Shown piece by piece: positions 1-6,837 of a DNA stretch of 10,257 bases. This DNA comes from Thermoplasmata archaeon. Its GTDB lineage: Archaea; Thermoplasmatota; Thermoplasmata; Thermoplasmatales; Thermoplasmataceae. Position numbers and translations under genes: made by a program. The notes below the pieces were generated by a model that was given only the letters and a program-made list of their open reading frames with translations, had not been told where the DNA came from and did no database searches. The stretch spans positions 1-10,257 of the forward strand of contig JAKAAK010000103.1 of NCBI GenBank assembly GCA_021797025.1, written 5' to 3'. Positions within the stretch are counted from its first letter, which is position 1. Each line of letters begins with the position of its first letter.

Positions 1-816
1 ATATCTGATAATACTATTAACAGGCTCCTGGAGATATCAAGGGAAAGGGTAACATATGGCTATAGAAGGGTATGGGCAGTGGCCAGGAATGAAGGAACTA
101 AACTAAACATGAAAACAGTAAGAAAAGTAATAAAATCAAGGAATTTACAGCTTCCGTATGCAAAGCATAAGAACAGGACAAATAGGAGGAATTTAACAAA
201 GCCCTCAGCTCTAAACCAGCTATGGGAAACTGATATCCATTATGTCAGAACACATAATGGCATGAACTATTTAATGGCTGTAAAGGATTGCTTTTCCAAG
301 AGGTGGCTCTCATACAATTTCTCAAGGACATGCACAGCTAAAGACTGTGTAAAACCTATAGAAGAGGCATATGCCATAAGGTACAGTAATTCTAATCTTA
401 GCAATCTGGTACTTAGGACAGACAATGGTCCACAGTATATAGCTAAAAGCTTCAAAGATACTGTAAGGCTATTGAATATACCGCACGAGTACATAGAGAA
501 GCAGACACCTGAGGACAATGGAGATATAGAATCATTCCACAATTCATTGAAAACCGATTATATATGGCAGAATGACCTTGAAAGCTATGAAGATGCTAAA
601 GAATTAATGGAATACGCATTCAATGATTACAATAATTACAGGCCACATTCTTCTATAGGTTATTTAACACCTGTAGAATTTGAAAAACAATGGAACAGCA
701 GTGAAGAATTCAGGAATAAATTTCTGGAAGAGAAAAGGAAAAAGGAGGAAAGAAGATTGAAAAGCAGGAAAATTAATATAAGCAGGAGGAATGAAAGTGT
801 CTCAATATTACACTGA
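1..816 (+). CDS. IS3-family DDE transposase (OrfB), 5'-incomplete
   Basis: This protein catalyses cutting and strand transfer of its own IS element. The frame is open from base 1 and gives 271 visible residues; an internal GTG at 79 is not the true start, because recognisable family sequence precedes it. Residues about 15-46 match the HTH_21-type region of IS3 OrfB, with the motif YGYRRVW. An rve integrase core follows. Its catalytic triad is visible as D78 (WETDIHY), D141 (RTDNGPQY) and E177 (DIESFHNSLK), with exactly 35 residues between the second D and the E, the classical DD(35)E spacing. The NNYRPHSSIGYLTP motif typical of the C-terminus is present, followed by a very basic tail. Family members are roughly 280-290 residues, so only about 10-20 residues lie beyond the edge. 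The visible frame has no lesions, so the enzyme may be active. In IS3 elements OrfB is normally made by frameshifting from orfA. Confidence 0.93.
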   Translation: MSDNTINRLLEISRERVTYGYRRVWAVARNEGTKLNMKTVRKVIKSRNLQLPYAKHKNRTNRRNLTKPSALNQLWETDIHYVRTHNGMNYLMAVKDCFSKRWLSYNFSRTCTAKDCVKPIEEAYAIRYSNSNLSNLVLRTDNGPQYIAKSFKDTVRLLNIPHEYIEKQTPEDNGDIESFHNSLKTDYIWQNDLESYEDAKELMEYAFNDYNNYRPHSSIGYLTPVEFEKQWNSSEEFRNKFLEEKRKKEERRLKSRKINISRRNESVSILH

Positions 817-847
817 AAAACTGTCCGAAATTAGATGGAGCAGATCA
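1..847 (+). mobile_element. IS3-family insertion sequence, right part (left part outside the window)
   Basis: An open transposase frame runs from the window edge to 816, followed by a short non-coding tail that begins CTGTCC at 821. From memory, the right ends of many IS3-family elements lie a few dozen bases after the orfB stop, have a CTGTCC-like block, and finish in CA. Here CA ends occur at 842 and 847, so the element probably stops at one of these. That would place the first codons of the following rmlC frame inside the IS end. The left end, orfA and the target duplication are not visible, so the exact boundary is inferred. Confidence 0.7.
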
Positions 848-1281
848 AAATCTTTAATGAATTAAATATAAAACATAAATTTCCACAGATAAACCTATCA
901 TTTTCGAAAAAGAACGTATTCCGTGGTTTCCATTTCCAGTTAAACCCTAAACCACAAGGTAAACTTGTGACTGTAATAAGTGGAAAGATAATTGATTATG
1001 GAGTAGATTTAAGGAAAAATTCAAAATCATTTAAAGACCACGTAGAATATGAAATTGTTAACGGGAAAATGATCTACATTCCTGAAGGATTTGCACACGG
1101 ATTTCTTGCGCTTGAGGATTCATATGTTTTATATTTAACAACAAATGAGTTTAATCCAAAACTTGATTCCGGAATCAGATATGACGATAATGATTTAAAT
1201 ATAAAGCTGCCGGATAATATAATAATATCGGAAAAAGATAAAGAATTGAAATATTTAAAGGAATTGAGTCTAGACTTTTAG
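835..1281 (+). CDS. rmlC: dTDP-4-dehydrorhamnose 3,5-epimerase, N-terminally truncated by the IS
   Basis: RmlC epimerises C3 and C5 of dTDP-4-dehydro-6-deoxyglucose in dTDP-L-rhamnose synthesis. The cupin core is clear: FRGFHFQ (catalytic H33), Q-G-K43, PEGFAHGF (H88), VLYL (catalytic Y100), a GIRYDD block, and ISEKD (D135, equivalent to the Asp that pairs with the catalytic His). Only 148 residues remain against about 180 in the family. The missing part is the first strand with the DERGFF block, which helps bind the nucleotide in the dimer. Homology starts at about residue 5-7, just where the IS3 end finishes, and the codon before the ATG is TAG. The ATG at 835 was therefore probably supplied by the IS terminus, 18 nt after the transposase stop, and expression may depend on read-through from the IS. 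Its stop overlaps that of convergent rmlB. The fold is probably impaired; whether the protein is functional is unknown. Confidence 0.88.
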   Translation: MEQIKIFNELNIKHKFPQINLSFSKKNVFRGFHFQLNPKPQGKLVTVISGKIIDYGVDLRKNSKSFKDHVEYEIVNGKMIYIPEGFAHGFLALEDSYVLYLTTNEFNPKLDSGIRYDDNDLNIKLPDNIIISEKDKELKYLKELSLDF

Positions 1282-2264
1282 TCCCATTTTAATTTCCATG
1301 GCTGCCCTGAAAGCACATTGTCATTAACCAGCGGTTTCCACCATTTTTTATTATTAATATACCATTCTACTGTTAATTTAAGTGCCTCATTAAAATTATA
1401 TTCTGGTTTCCAGCCAAGATTTTTAACTTTTTTTGAATTTATTGAATATCTTACATCATGCCCGGGCCGGTCGGAAACATAGTCTATCTTTCCTTTCATA
1501 TGCATTATATCAAATATTCTATTTACTATATCTACATTTTTCAATTCATTGTTGGAAGATATATTATATATTTCACCGTATTTTCCTTTATTTAATATAG
1601 TTAATATGGCCTTAACATTGTCAATTACATAAATCCAATCTCTCGTGTTCTCTCCATCACCGTATAATTCTATATCCAGATGTAATAAATTTCTAATAAT
1701 TGTTTTTGGAATTAATTTTTCTGGGAACTGGTATTTTCCAAAATTATTTGATGTTCTAGTTACAATTGTTTTTATTCCGTATGTCCTGAAATATGATAAT
1801 GCAAGCAATGATGATGATGCTTTTGAAGCCGAATATGGAGAAGATGGCTTTAATATATCGTCCTCAGAGAATGAACCATTTATTAGATCGCCGTATTCCT
1901 CATCAGTTCCAATATTAATCAAAACTGGATTATTTTTTGATTTGCGTATGTTTTCCAGTAAGTTTAGAACTCCGTTAATATTTTCCTTAACAAAACTTTC
2001 AGGATTGGCTATACTTCTATCAACATGTGATTCTGCTGCAAAATTTATTATATAATCCACATCATCTATTATATCTATTAAATCATCTCCAATTGATTTT
2101 TTTATGAATTTATATCTATCTGAACTTATTTCTATATTATTTAAATTTGAACCATAGGATAGCTTGTCAATATTGGTTATATAATTTTCTTCATCATTAT
2201 GTAAATAATTAATAAAATTAGAACCTATAAAACCTGCACCGCCTGTTACTATAAACTTCTTCAT
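1278..2264 (-). CDS. rmlB: dTDP-glucose 4,6-dehydratase
   Basis: RmlB converts dTDP-glucose to dTDP-4-dehydro-6-deoxyglucose using a bound NAD, as the second step of dTDP-rhamnose synthesis. It is an extended short-chain dehydrogenase, 328 residues long, normal for archaeal members. The Rossmann loop TGGAGFIG is at residues 7-14 and DKLSYGSNLNN at 33-43. The catalytic set is T120-D121-E122 (in GTDEEYG, where most relatives have TDEVYG) and Y144xxxK148 in SPYSASKAS. The RTSNNFGKYQFPEKLIP block and GENTRDWIYV near residues 200-215 bind the sugar nucleotide, and the C-terminus has the usual WW.PL...PWKL ending. It lies 19 nt after rmlD on the same strand with no Shine-Dalgarno sequence, so it is probably co-transcribed. 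Its stop codon overlaps that of convergent rmlC. Confidence 0.95.
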   Translation of the reverse strand: MKKFIVTGGAGFIGSNFINYLHNDEENYITNIDKLSYGSNLNNIEISSDRYKFIKKSIGDDLIDIIDDVDYIINFAAESHVDRSIANPESFVKENINGVLNLLENIRKSKNNPVLINIGTDEEYGDLINGSFSEDDILKPSSPYSASKASSSLLALSYFRTYGIKTIVTRTSNNFGKYQFPEKLIPKTIIRNLLHLDIELYGDGENTRDWIYVIDNVKAILTILNKGKYGEIYNISSNNELKNVDIVNRIFDIMHMKGKIDYVSDRPGHDVRYSINSKKVKNLGWKPEYNFNEALKLTVEWYINNKKWWKPLVNDNVLSGQPWKLKWD

Positions 2265-2283
2265 AAATCGTAATTAATAAGTT

Positions 2284-3111
2284 TTAGATTAAATTATCTA
2301 TGCCATTTTTAAATTCATCGAAATTATAATCTAAATCCTCAAAATTAAGTTTTAATATATTTTTAGCTTTTTCATTATTTAATGAGGAATCGTATGGCCT
2401 TACTGCATTGAATTTTATGGATTTATAATATGTTTTAATTATTAGTTGTTTGTCCAAATTAAATTTTTCGGCTAATTTCAATGCAAATTCATATCTAGAC
2501 AATCGGATTCCCGATATATTCATAATTCCAGTAGGCTTATTATTCAGCAATTCAAGTATAGAACGAGCAAGGACTTTTGCGTTAATAGGGGAATAGTAAT
2601 TGTCGAATGCATTTACTTTCTGATGTTTTCTTAAACTGTTTATAACATACAATGGAAAATTATTTTTGAATCCATATACACCTGAAGTTCTAATTATCAG
2701 AGAATTTTCATATGAATTAACATAATTATCCCCTATCAGTTTTGACAATCCATAATAATTAATTGGATACGGTATATCATCTTCAGTGTAATTTCCCTTA
2801 TTGCCATTAAAAATATAGTCTGTTGAAACATGAATTAAGTATTTATTATTCTCCCTGCAATAATCTGCAATATATTTCATGGATAAACCGTTTATGTAAT
2901 ATGCACTGTCCATATCACTCTCGCATTTATCTACATTTGTCATCGCAGCGCAGTTAATTATTGTATCAAAACTATACTTATCAAGAATATTTTTTATATT
3001 GTCAATGTTTTTAAGGTCAAGGGAATTGTGAGATAATGCAATACTGTTTTCCAATATACTGGACAACTCTTTTCCAAGCTGCCCGCCGGCACCTGTAATT
3101 AATATTTTCAT
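2284..3111 (-). CDS. rmlD: dTDP-4-dehydrorhamnose reductase
   Basis: RmlD uses NAD(P)H to reduce dTDP-4-dehydro-L-rhamnose, the last step to dTDP-L-rhamnose. The protein has 275 residues, a normal length. Visible motifs are the nucleotide loop TGAGGQLG at residues 6-13, NCAAMTNVDKCE at 53-64, the S96-T97-D98-Y99 block (VSTDYIFNG) and the catalytic Y120xxxK124 (YYGLSKLIGD). The segment RTSGVYG typical of RmlD follows. It is the first gene of the minus-strand rmlD-rmlB pair. An AT-rich, TATA-like region lies about 25-35 nt upstream of its ATG, which fits a leaderless transcript. It is divergent from rmlA across a 108-nt spacer. Some RmlD-type proteins act on other dTDP-sugars or as MAT2B-like partners, but the rml context makes rhamnose by far the likeliest. 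Confidence 0.93.
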   Translation of the reverse strand: MKILITGAGGQLGKELSSILENSIALSHNSLDLKNIDNIKNILDKYSFDTIINCAAMTNVDKCESDMDSAYYINGLSMKYIADYCRENNKYLIHVSTDYIFNGNKGNYTEDDIPYPINYYGLSKLIGDNYVNSYENSLIIRTSGVYGFKNNFPLYVINSLRKHQKVNAFDNYYSPINAKVLARSILELLNNKPTGIMNISGIRLSRYEFALKLAEKFNLDKQLIIKTYYKSIKFNAVRPYDSSLNNEKAKNILKLNFEDLDYNFDEFKNGIDNLI

Positions 3112-3130
3112 ATATTATCCATATATACAC

Positions 3131-3150
3131 ATTTTATTTAATTTATATCT
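3131..3150 (-). promoter_or_regulatory. TATA-like region for rmlD-rmlB
   Basis: On the minus strand this stretch reads AGATATAAAT followed by TAAATAAAAT, about 20-39 nt before the rmlD ATG. Either half could serve as box A for a leaderless or near-leaderless transcript. The region is so AT-rich that the exact box cannot be chosen. Together with the rmlA box it makes the 108-nt spacer a compact bidirectional promoter. Confidence 0.4.
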
Positions 3151-3188
3151 TACATTTCTTGAATTCAAAATTTACTAATATTAACAAA

Positions 3189-3200
3189 TTATTATATATC
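3189..3200 (+). promoter_or_regulatory. TATA-like box for rmlA
   Basis: The sequence TTATTATATATC is centred about 25 nt before the rmlA ATG, with an A-rich stretch (AACAAA, 3183-3188) just upstream in the position of a BRE. This is the distance expected between an archaeal box A and a start site at or next to the ATG, so rmlA is probably leaderless. The call is from pattern and spacing only. Confidence 0.55.
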
Positions 3201-3219
3201 CTGAATAAATTGCTGTGTC

Positions 3220-4275
3220 ATGAAAGGTGTTATATTACATGGTGGTGCAGGAACAAGATTACGTCCCTTGACTCATACAGGACCGAAACAATTGATTCCC
3301 ATTGCTAATAAGCCTATGTCACAGTATGTTCTGGAATATTTAACCAATGCAGGAATTAAAGATATTTCCATCATACTGGGAGATATATCTCCTGAGAAGG
3401 TAAAAGATTATTATGGTTCTGGCTCCAAATTTAAATGCAACATTAAATATATAGATCAGGGTAAACCCTTAGGTATAGCCAATGCAATAGGTTTAACTGA
3501 AGAATTCGTCGGCAACGACAAATTCGTGGTTTTATTAGGCGATAATTTATTAGAAGGCAGTATAACCAGATTCGTTCATGAATTTGAAAAATCTAATTAC
3601 GATGCCTATGTTCTTCTGACAAAATCAATGCATCCCAAAGATTTTGGTGTGGCGGAATTAAAGGATGGAAAACTTCTAAACCTTATAGAAAAACCGGAAA
3701 ATCCACTGTCTAATTATGTGTTGACAGGAATATACTTTTTCACCCCGTTCATATTTAACTATATAAAAAAATTAAAGCCATCCTGGAGAAACGAATATGA
3801 AATTACCGAGGCAATACAACTTTTATTAAAGGATAAAAAAAATATAGGGTATAATATAATAGAGGGGTGGTGGAAAGATACCGGAACAGTAGATGATATA
3901 CTTGCAGCAAATATGCTTATCCTGGACAAACAGAAAAATAATGAAGAAATTATAAACGTAAAGGGGAAGGTTGTAATAGGGAAAAACGTTGTTATATCGG
4001 CTGATTCTGTAGTACGAGGTCCCTGTATTATAGGTGATAATACCATAATACAAGATAAGGCCTTTATTGGGCCATACACAAGTATTGGAAATAACGGCAA
4101 AATTATGAAAGCTTCAATAGAGAATTCTATAATAATGAGGAATTCTATAATAAATACAGAAAATACAATAGTGGATTCTATAATAGGAAATAATTCAACT
4201 ATAATGGATGCAAATTCCCTAAAACCGCCAGGAAAAAGGCTGTTGCTGGGAGAGAACTCGAGAATATATATTTAA
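3220..4275 (+). CDS. rmlA: glucose-1-phosphate thymidylyltransferase, long archaeal type
   Basis: RmlA couples glucose-1-phosphate with dTTP to give dTDP-glucose and pyrophosphate, the entry step of dTDP-rhamnose synthesis. The 351-residue protein is the long form: an N-terminal nucleotidyltransferase (about 1-235) plus a C-terminal left-handed beta-helix of hexapeptide repeats (about 247-345). Motifs are HGGAGTRLRPLT at residues 7-18 (signature loop), GPKQLIPIANKPM at 21-33, the metal site LLGDN with D108, the sugar-binding LIEKPENP near 156, and WWKDTGT with the second metal Asp D220. The ATG at 3220 is supported by a TATA-like box about 25 nt upstream, indicating a leaderless mRNA. The C-terminal rungs show DNA-level repeats spaced 18 and 33 nt apart. 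It is divergent from rmlD-rmlB and may share regulation with them through the common spacer. UTP use is possible in this family; the neighbours favour dTTP. Confidence 0.94.
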   Translation: MKGVILHGGAGTRLRPLTHTGPKQLIPIANKPMSQYVLEYLTNAGIKDISIILGDISPEKVKDYYGSGSKFKCNIKYIDQGKPLGIANAIGLTEEFVGNDKFVVLLGDNLLEGSITRFVHEFEKSNYDAYVLLTKSMHPKDFGVAELKDGKLLNLIEKPENPLSNYVLTGIYFFTPFIFNYIKKLKPSWRNEYEITEAIQLLLKDKKNIGYNIIEGWWKDTGTVDDILAANMLILDKQKNNEEIINVKGKVVIGKNVVISADSVVRGPCIIGDNTIIQDKAFIGPYTSIGNNGKIMKASIENSIIMRNSIINTENTIVDSIIGNNSTIMDANSLKPPGKRLLLGENSRIYI

Positions 4276-4354
4276 TATCCTATCCATCAATTTATTTATA
4301 AGTGAATAAAATGAATCACCAATAGACGATGTAAAATTGGATCAGTATGTCTAA

Positions 4355-4360
4355 TTTTTT
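4355..4360 (+). terminator. Oligo-T stretch, possible rmlA terminator
   Basis: A run of six T lies 80 nt after the rmlA stop codon, with no obvious hairpin. Archaeal RNA polymerase often stops at such runs. In DNA this AT-rich the run could be chance. Confidence 0.25.
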
Positions 4361-4606
4361 CCACTGATGTACATTTCTGCATTATATTACTTTCATATAT
4401 CTCACTTTTCAGTTGTTCAAATAATAAAGAGAATCCGTTAGCATTTATTCATATGTATTGAGCAGTATTGACTTTAGCTATGGACATTATGTTTTTAATC
4501 TATCGAGAATGCTGAAAAACTAATAAGTTGCGGAGTCCATAAAACATCATGGGTATATATTCTGGATCACTATAAGAGACATTGGGAGAGTTTGATTATT
4601 CAGAAA

Positions 4607-4614
4607 AATTTATT
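4607..4614 (+). promoter_or_regulatory. TATA-like box for the CysD-like gene
   Basis: AATTTATT lies about 28 nt upstream of the ATG at 4639, the usual spacing for an archaeal leaderless transcript. No Shine-Dalgarno sequence is seen before the ATG. This promoter would drive both the CysD-like gene and the overlapping sulfatase-superfamily gene. Confidence 0.4.
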
Positions 4615-4638
4615 AAGGCTTAAATAATAACTATTATA

Positions 4639-5460
4639 ATGGATTATGAATACAAAAAAAGAGAGGAAAAATACCTAACTTTGGATGCCAAAATAAAAAT
4701 ATCAAAGGTTATTATTAAAGATGCTTTGGATAACTTTACCCGCCCTGCAGTGGTATGGTCTGCTGGAAAAGATTCTACGGTCGTGCTGGATCATGTAAGA
4801 AAAGTAACCAGAGAAGAAAGAATATCTATGCCGCCAGCAATACTCATAGACCACGGCCAGCATTACGATGAAACTTACAAAATGATTGAGGGCATATCAA
4901 AAGAATGGGGATTTAAGGTTATTTATGCCAGAAATGAGGATTTTCTCTCAAAGATTAATGACAACAAGGTACATGTTGATGACTTAAATGATGATAACCA
5001 GGGAGAGTTAAGGAAAATTAATTTCGATTTTGACAAAAAATATATTGATTATAGTTTAGAAACACTGGAGGGGAACCATCTCCTCAAAACAGCCCCATTT
5101 AACAGTGTTATAAGGAAGTACAGATTTGATAGCCTTTATACAGGGGTAAGGTGGGATGAAAATGAAGCACGTTCAAATGAAGTTTTTATTTCTGAGAGAA
5201 TAGACCCCGACCACGTTAGAGTGCAGCCTATCATAACTTTCAAGGAAAAAGATATATGGAAATATATGTTTGATAATAAGTTGCCAATACATCCATTATA
5301 CTATAAGGGCTATAGGTCAATAGATGGAAAATTCGATTCCACTAAAACCAGTGATAAGCCTGCATGGGAGCAGGATCTGGAAAATACAGCTGAAAGGGCT
5401 GGAAGGGCACAGGACAAAGAAAATATGATGGACGAACTTAGAAAATTCGGGTATATGTGA
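4639..5460 (+). CDS. PP-loop protein of the CysD/PAPS-reductase superfamily
   Basis: This 273-residue protein belongs to the adenosine-phosphosulfate PP-loop superfamily (PAPS_reduct domain), whose members either form adenylyl sulfate (CysD, the ATP sulfurylase small subunit) or reduce PAPS/APS (CysH). The nucleotide-binding PP-loop SAGKDS is at residues 41-46, LIDHGQHYDETY at 69-80, TGVRWDENEARS at 168-179 and HVRVQPIITF at 192-201. The C-terminus TAERAGRAQDKE...LRKFGYM resembles the CysD ending. I see no cysteine anywhere in the chain, so the ECGLH-type thiol of CysH is absent and a reductase role is unlikely. A CysD-like adenylation of sulfate or of another acid fits better, but the GTPase partner CysN is not in this window. 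The next gene starts inside its stop codon, implying co-translation with a sulfatase-superfamily enzyme. The substrate is unknown; sulfate activation for glycan modification is an inference. Confidence 0.8.
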   Translation: MDYEYKKREEKYLTLDAKIKISKVIIKDALDNFTRPAVVWSAGKDSTVVLDHVRKVTREERISMPPAILIDHGQHYDETYKMIEGISKEWGFKVIYARNEDFLSKINDNKVHVDDLNDDNQGELRKINFDFDKKYIDYSLETLEGNHLLKTAPFNSVIRKYRFDSLYTGVRWDENEARSNEVFISERIDPDHVRVQPIITFKEKDIWKYMFDNKLPIHPLYYKGYRSIDGKFDSTKTSDKPAWEQDLENTAERAGRAQDKENMMDELRKFGYM

Positions 5461-6806
5461 TGAAACCGCACATAATAATAATTTTAATGGATACTTTAAG
5501 GAAAGATGCCTTTGATAAATGGCTAAAGGAATACAATGGCAAATACAAAACAATAGTGGAAAATTCATTTATATTTGAAAATGCGAGGGCTCCATCCTCA
5601 TGGACTTTGCCTTCACATATGTCCTTATTTACAGGATTGTACCCATCAGAACATAGAATACATGAATTATATGATAAATACAGATTACTGGATGTTATAA
5701 GGATGTCTGGAGAATATAATGGGAAGTTTTTGATAGATTTGGCCAAAGAAGAAGGATATTATACATCTGGATTTTCATCAAATCCTGTCTTTTCAGATTC
5801 AGGTATTCGTCATCATTTTAACAAGTTTGTCCACGTTAAATCTAAACCCTTAGAACCGGTAGGGAAGTTCAGGCCTGACGCATTGCTATCCAAAGAGGAC
5901 CTGGATAAATATTTACAGATTAAATCAAAAGTAAAGGAAGCAGAATTTCTCATCAAAAAACACCCTTTAAAATCGACCGTATACATTTCTGAGGTATTGC
6001 TCAAGCACAAGGACCCAACATATAAAAATTATGAAGAGATCCTAGATAGTTTTAAAGACTCGGTAAATCTTACCCATCCCCAATTTGTTTTCTTTAACTT
6101 TATGGAAATGCATGAACCCTATATTAAGGGTATCAAGGATGCAGATGCTCAAATAGAACATATATTTGGCTATAAAAAATTAAACAATAAGCAATTGAAG
6201 AAAATGAAAGAGATATATTTTGCCCAGACAGGTAAAATAACATCTATATTTGATGCAATAATTTCAAAATTAATATATGAAAAACAACTGGATAATTCAA
6301 TTGTCATAATAACCTCGGATCATGGGCAGGGATTTAACGAAAAAGGATATGTAGGACATGGAATATATAATTATGAGGAAATATCTAGGATACCTCTATT
6401 TATATATGCGCCTGAAGATCTCATAAAAAGAAAAACATATGATAAATATATAAACACAAGCCTGGTGAATTTATTTGATTTTATAAAAAATATAGTAGTA
6501 AATGAAAATGTTGCACCTGAGAAGTTAAAATCTGAGATAGTGTTATGTGAATCATATGGCATGCAGAATGATGTATCTTCTAAGTATAAGACTAGAAAGG
6601 ATTTTAATGAAATTAAAAAAATGATAGATATTCCGCGTAAGACTCTGTTTAACGGCGATATAAAATTAACTTTAAATGCCGGTGGAATTGTGGAAGAGTT
6701 CAATGGAAATAGAGAAGATTATGAAGAGTTTATAGATTATTTATCAATTTTTAACGTGGATAAATACTTCAAAATCCCTGAAAATGAGGAGGTGATCAAG
6801 AAATAA
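5460..6806 (+). CDS. Alkaline-phosphatase/sulfatase-superfamily enzyme with Thr nucleophile
   Basis: The 448-residue protein has the superfamily's metal-dependent core. Visible elements are LMDTLRKD with metal ligand D11, SSWTLPSH with the nucleophile-position T49, the FMEMHEPY block (E216, H218), and TSDHGQGF with D287 and H288 followed by GHG with H300. Formylglycine sulfatases need Cys or Ser at the T49 position, in a C/S-x-P-S-R motif. Here it is T-x-P-S-H, as in many archaeal proteins labelled sulfatase found in glycan clusters. Family members with Thr (for example LtaS and phosphoethanolamine transferases) move phospho groups. It may thus be a phospho- or sulfo-transferase or hydrolase acting on glycan precursors. 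No signal peptide or membrane segment is visible, so it is probably cytoplasmic. The ATG at 5460 overlaps the preceding stop by one base (TGATG); a GTG one codon earlier is a less likely start. It is probably in an operon with the CysD-like gene. Confidence 0.85.
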   Translation: MKPHIIIILMDTLRKDAFDKWLKEYNGKYKTIVENSFIFENARAPSSWTLPSHMSLFTGLYPSEHRIHELYDKYRLLDVIRMSGEYNGKFLIDLAKEEGYYTSGFSSNPVFSDSGIRHHFNKFVHVKSKPLEPVGKFRPDALLSKEDLDKYLQIKSKVKEAEFLIKKHPLKSTVYISEVLLKHKDPTYKNYEEILDSFKDSVNLTHPQFVFFNFMEMHEPYIKGIKDADAQIEHIFGYKKLNNKQLKKMKEIYFAQTGKITSIFDAIISKLIYEKQLDNSIVIITSDHGQGFNEKGYVGHGIYNYEEISRIPLFIYAPEDLIKRKTYDKYINTSLVNLFDFIKNIVVNENVAPEKLKSEIVLCESYGMQNDVSSKYKTRKDFNEIKKMIDIPRKTLFNGDIKLTLNAGGIVEEFNGNREDYEEFIDYLSIFNVDKYFKIPENEEVIKK

Positions 6807-6837
6807 AATAATCAAAATATTTAATGAAATTAACCAT

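Larger units (their letters stand above)
4276..4638. other. Spacer with coding-like relics, no intact gene
   Basis: This 363-base stretch separates rmlA from the CysD-like gene. No start-to-stop frame of useful length is present. On the plus strand, a 43-codon open piece without a start codon runs from about 4498 (following an in-frame TAA) and contains GVHKTSWVYILDHYKRHW. On the minus strand, an open piece of about 48 codons (about 4442 down to 4301) contains LFEQLKSEIYESN and HTDPILHRLLVIH. I recognise neither. Both could be remains of decayed genes or chance open frames. The right end carries the promoter of the next gene. Confidence 0.4.

Noticed and set aside
79..816. A complete transposase starting at the GTG at 79
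   Set aside because: The same frame is open to base 1 and already shows family sequence (YGYRRVW) before the GTG, so the gene is cut by the window edge.
1645..2055. Plus-strand open frame of 136 codons inside rmlB
   Set aside because: It lies wholly antisense to a well-supported rmlB and shows no recognisable motif.
5457..5459. GTG start for the sulfatase-superfamily gene
   Set aside because: The ATG directly after it gives the common TGATG coupling with the upstream stop and loses only one residue.
4639..5460. Naming the PP-loop gene cysH (PAPS reductase)
   Set aside because: The protein has no cysteine and its C-terminus is CysD-like, so the reductase name is not supported.
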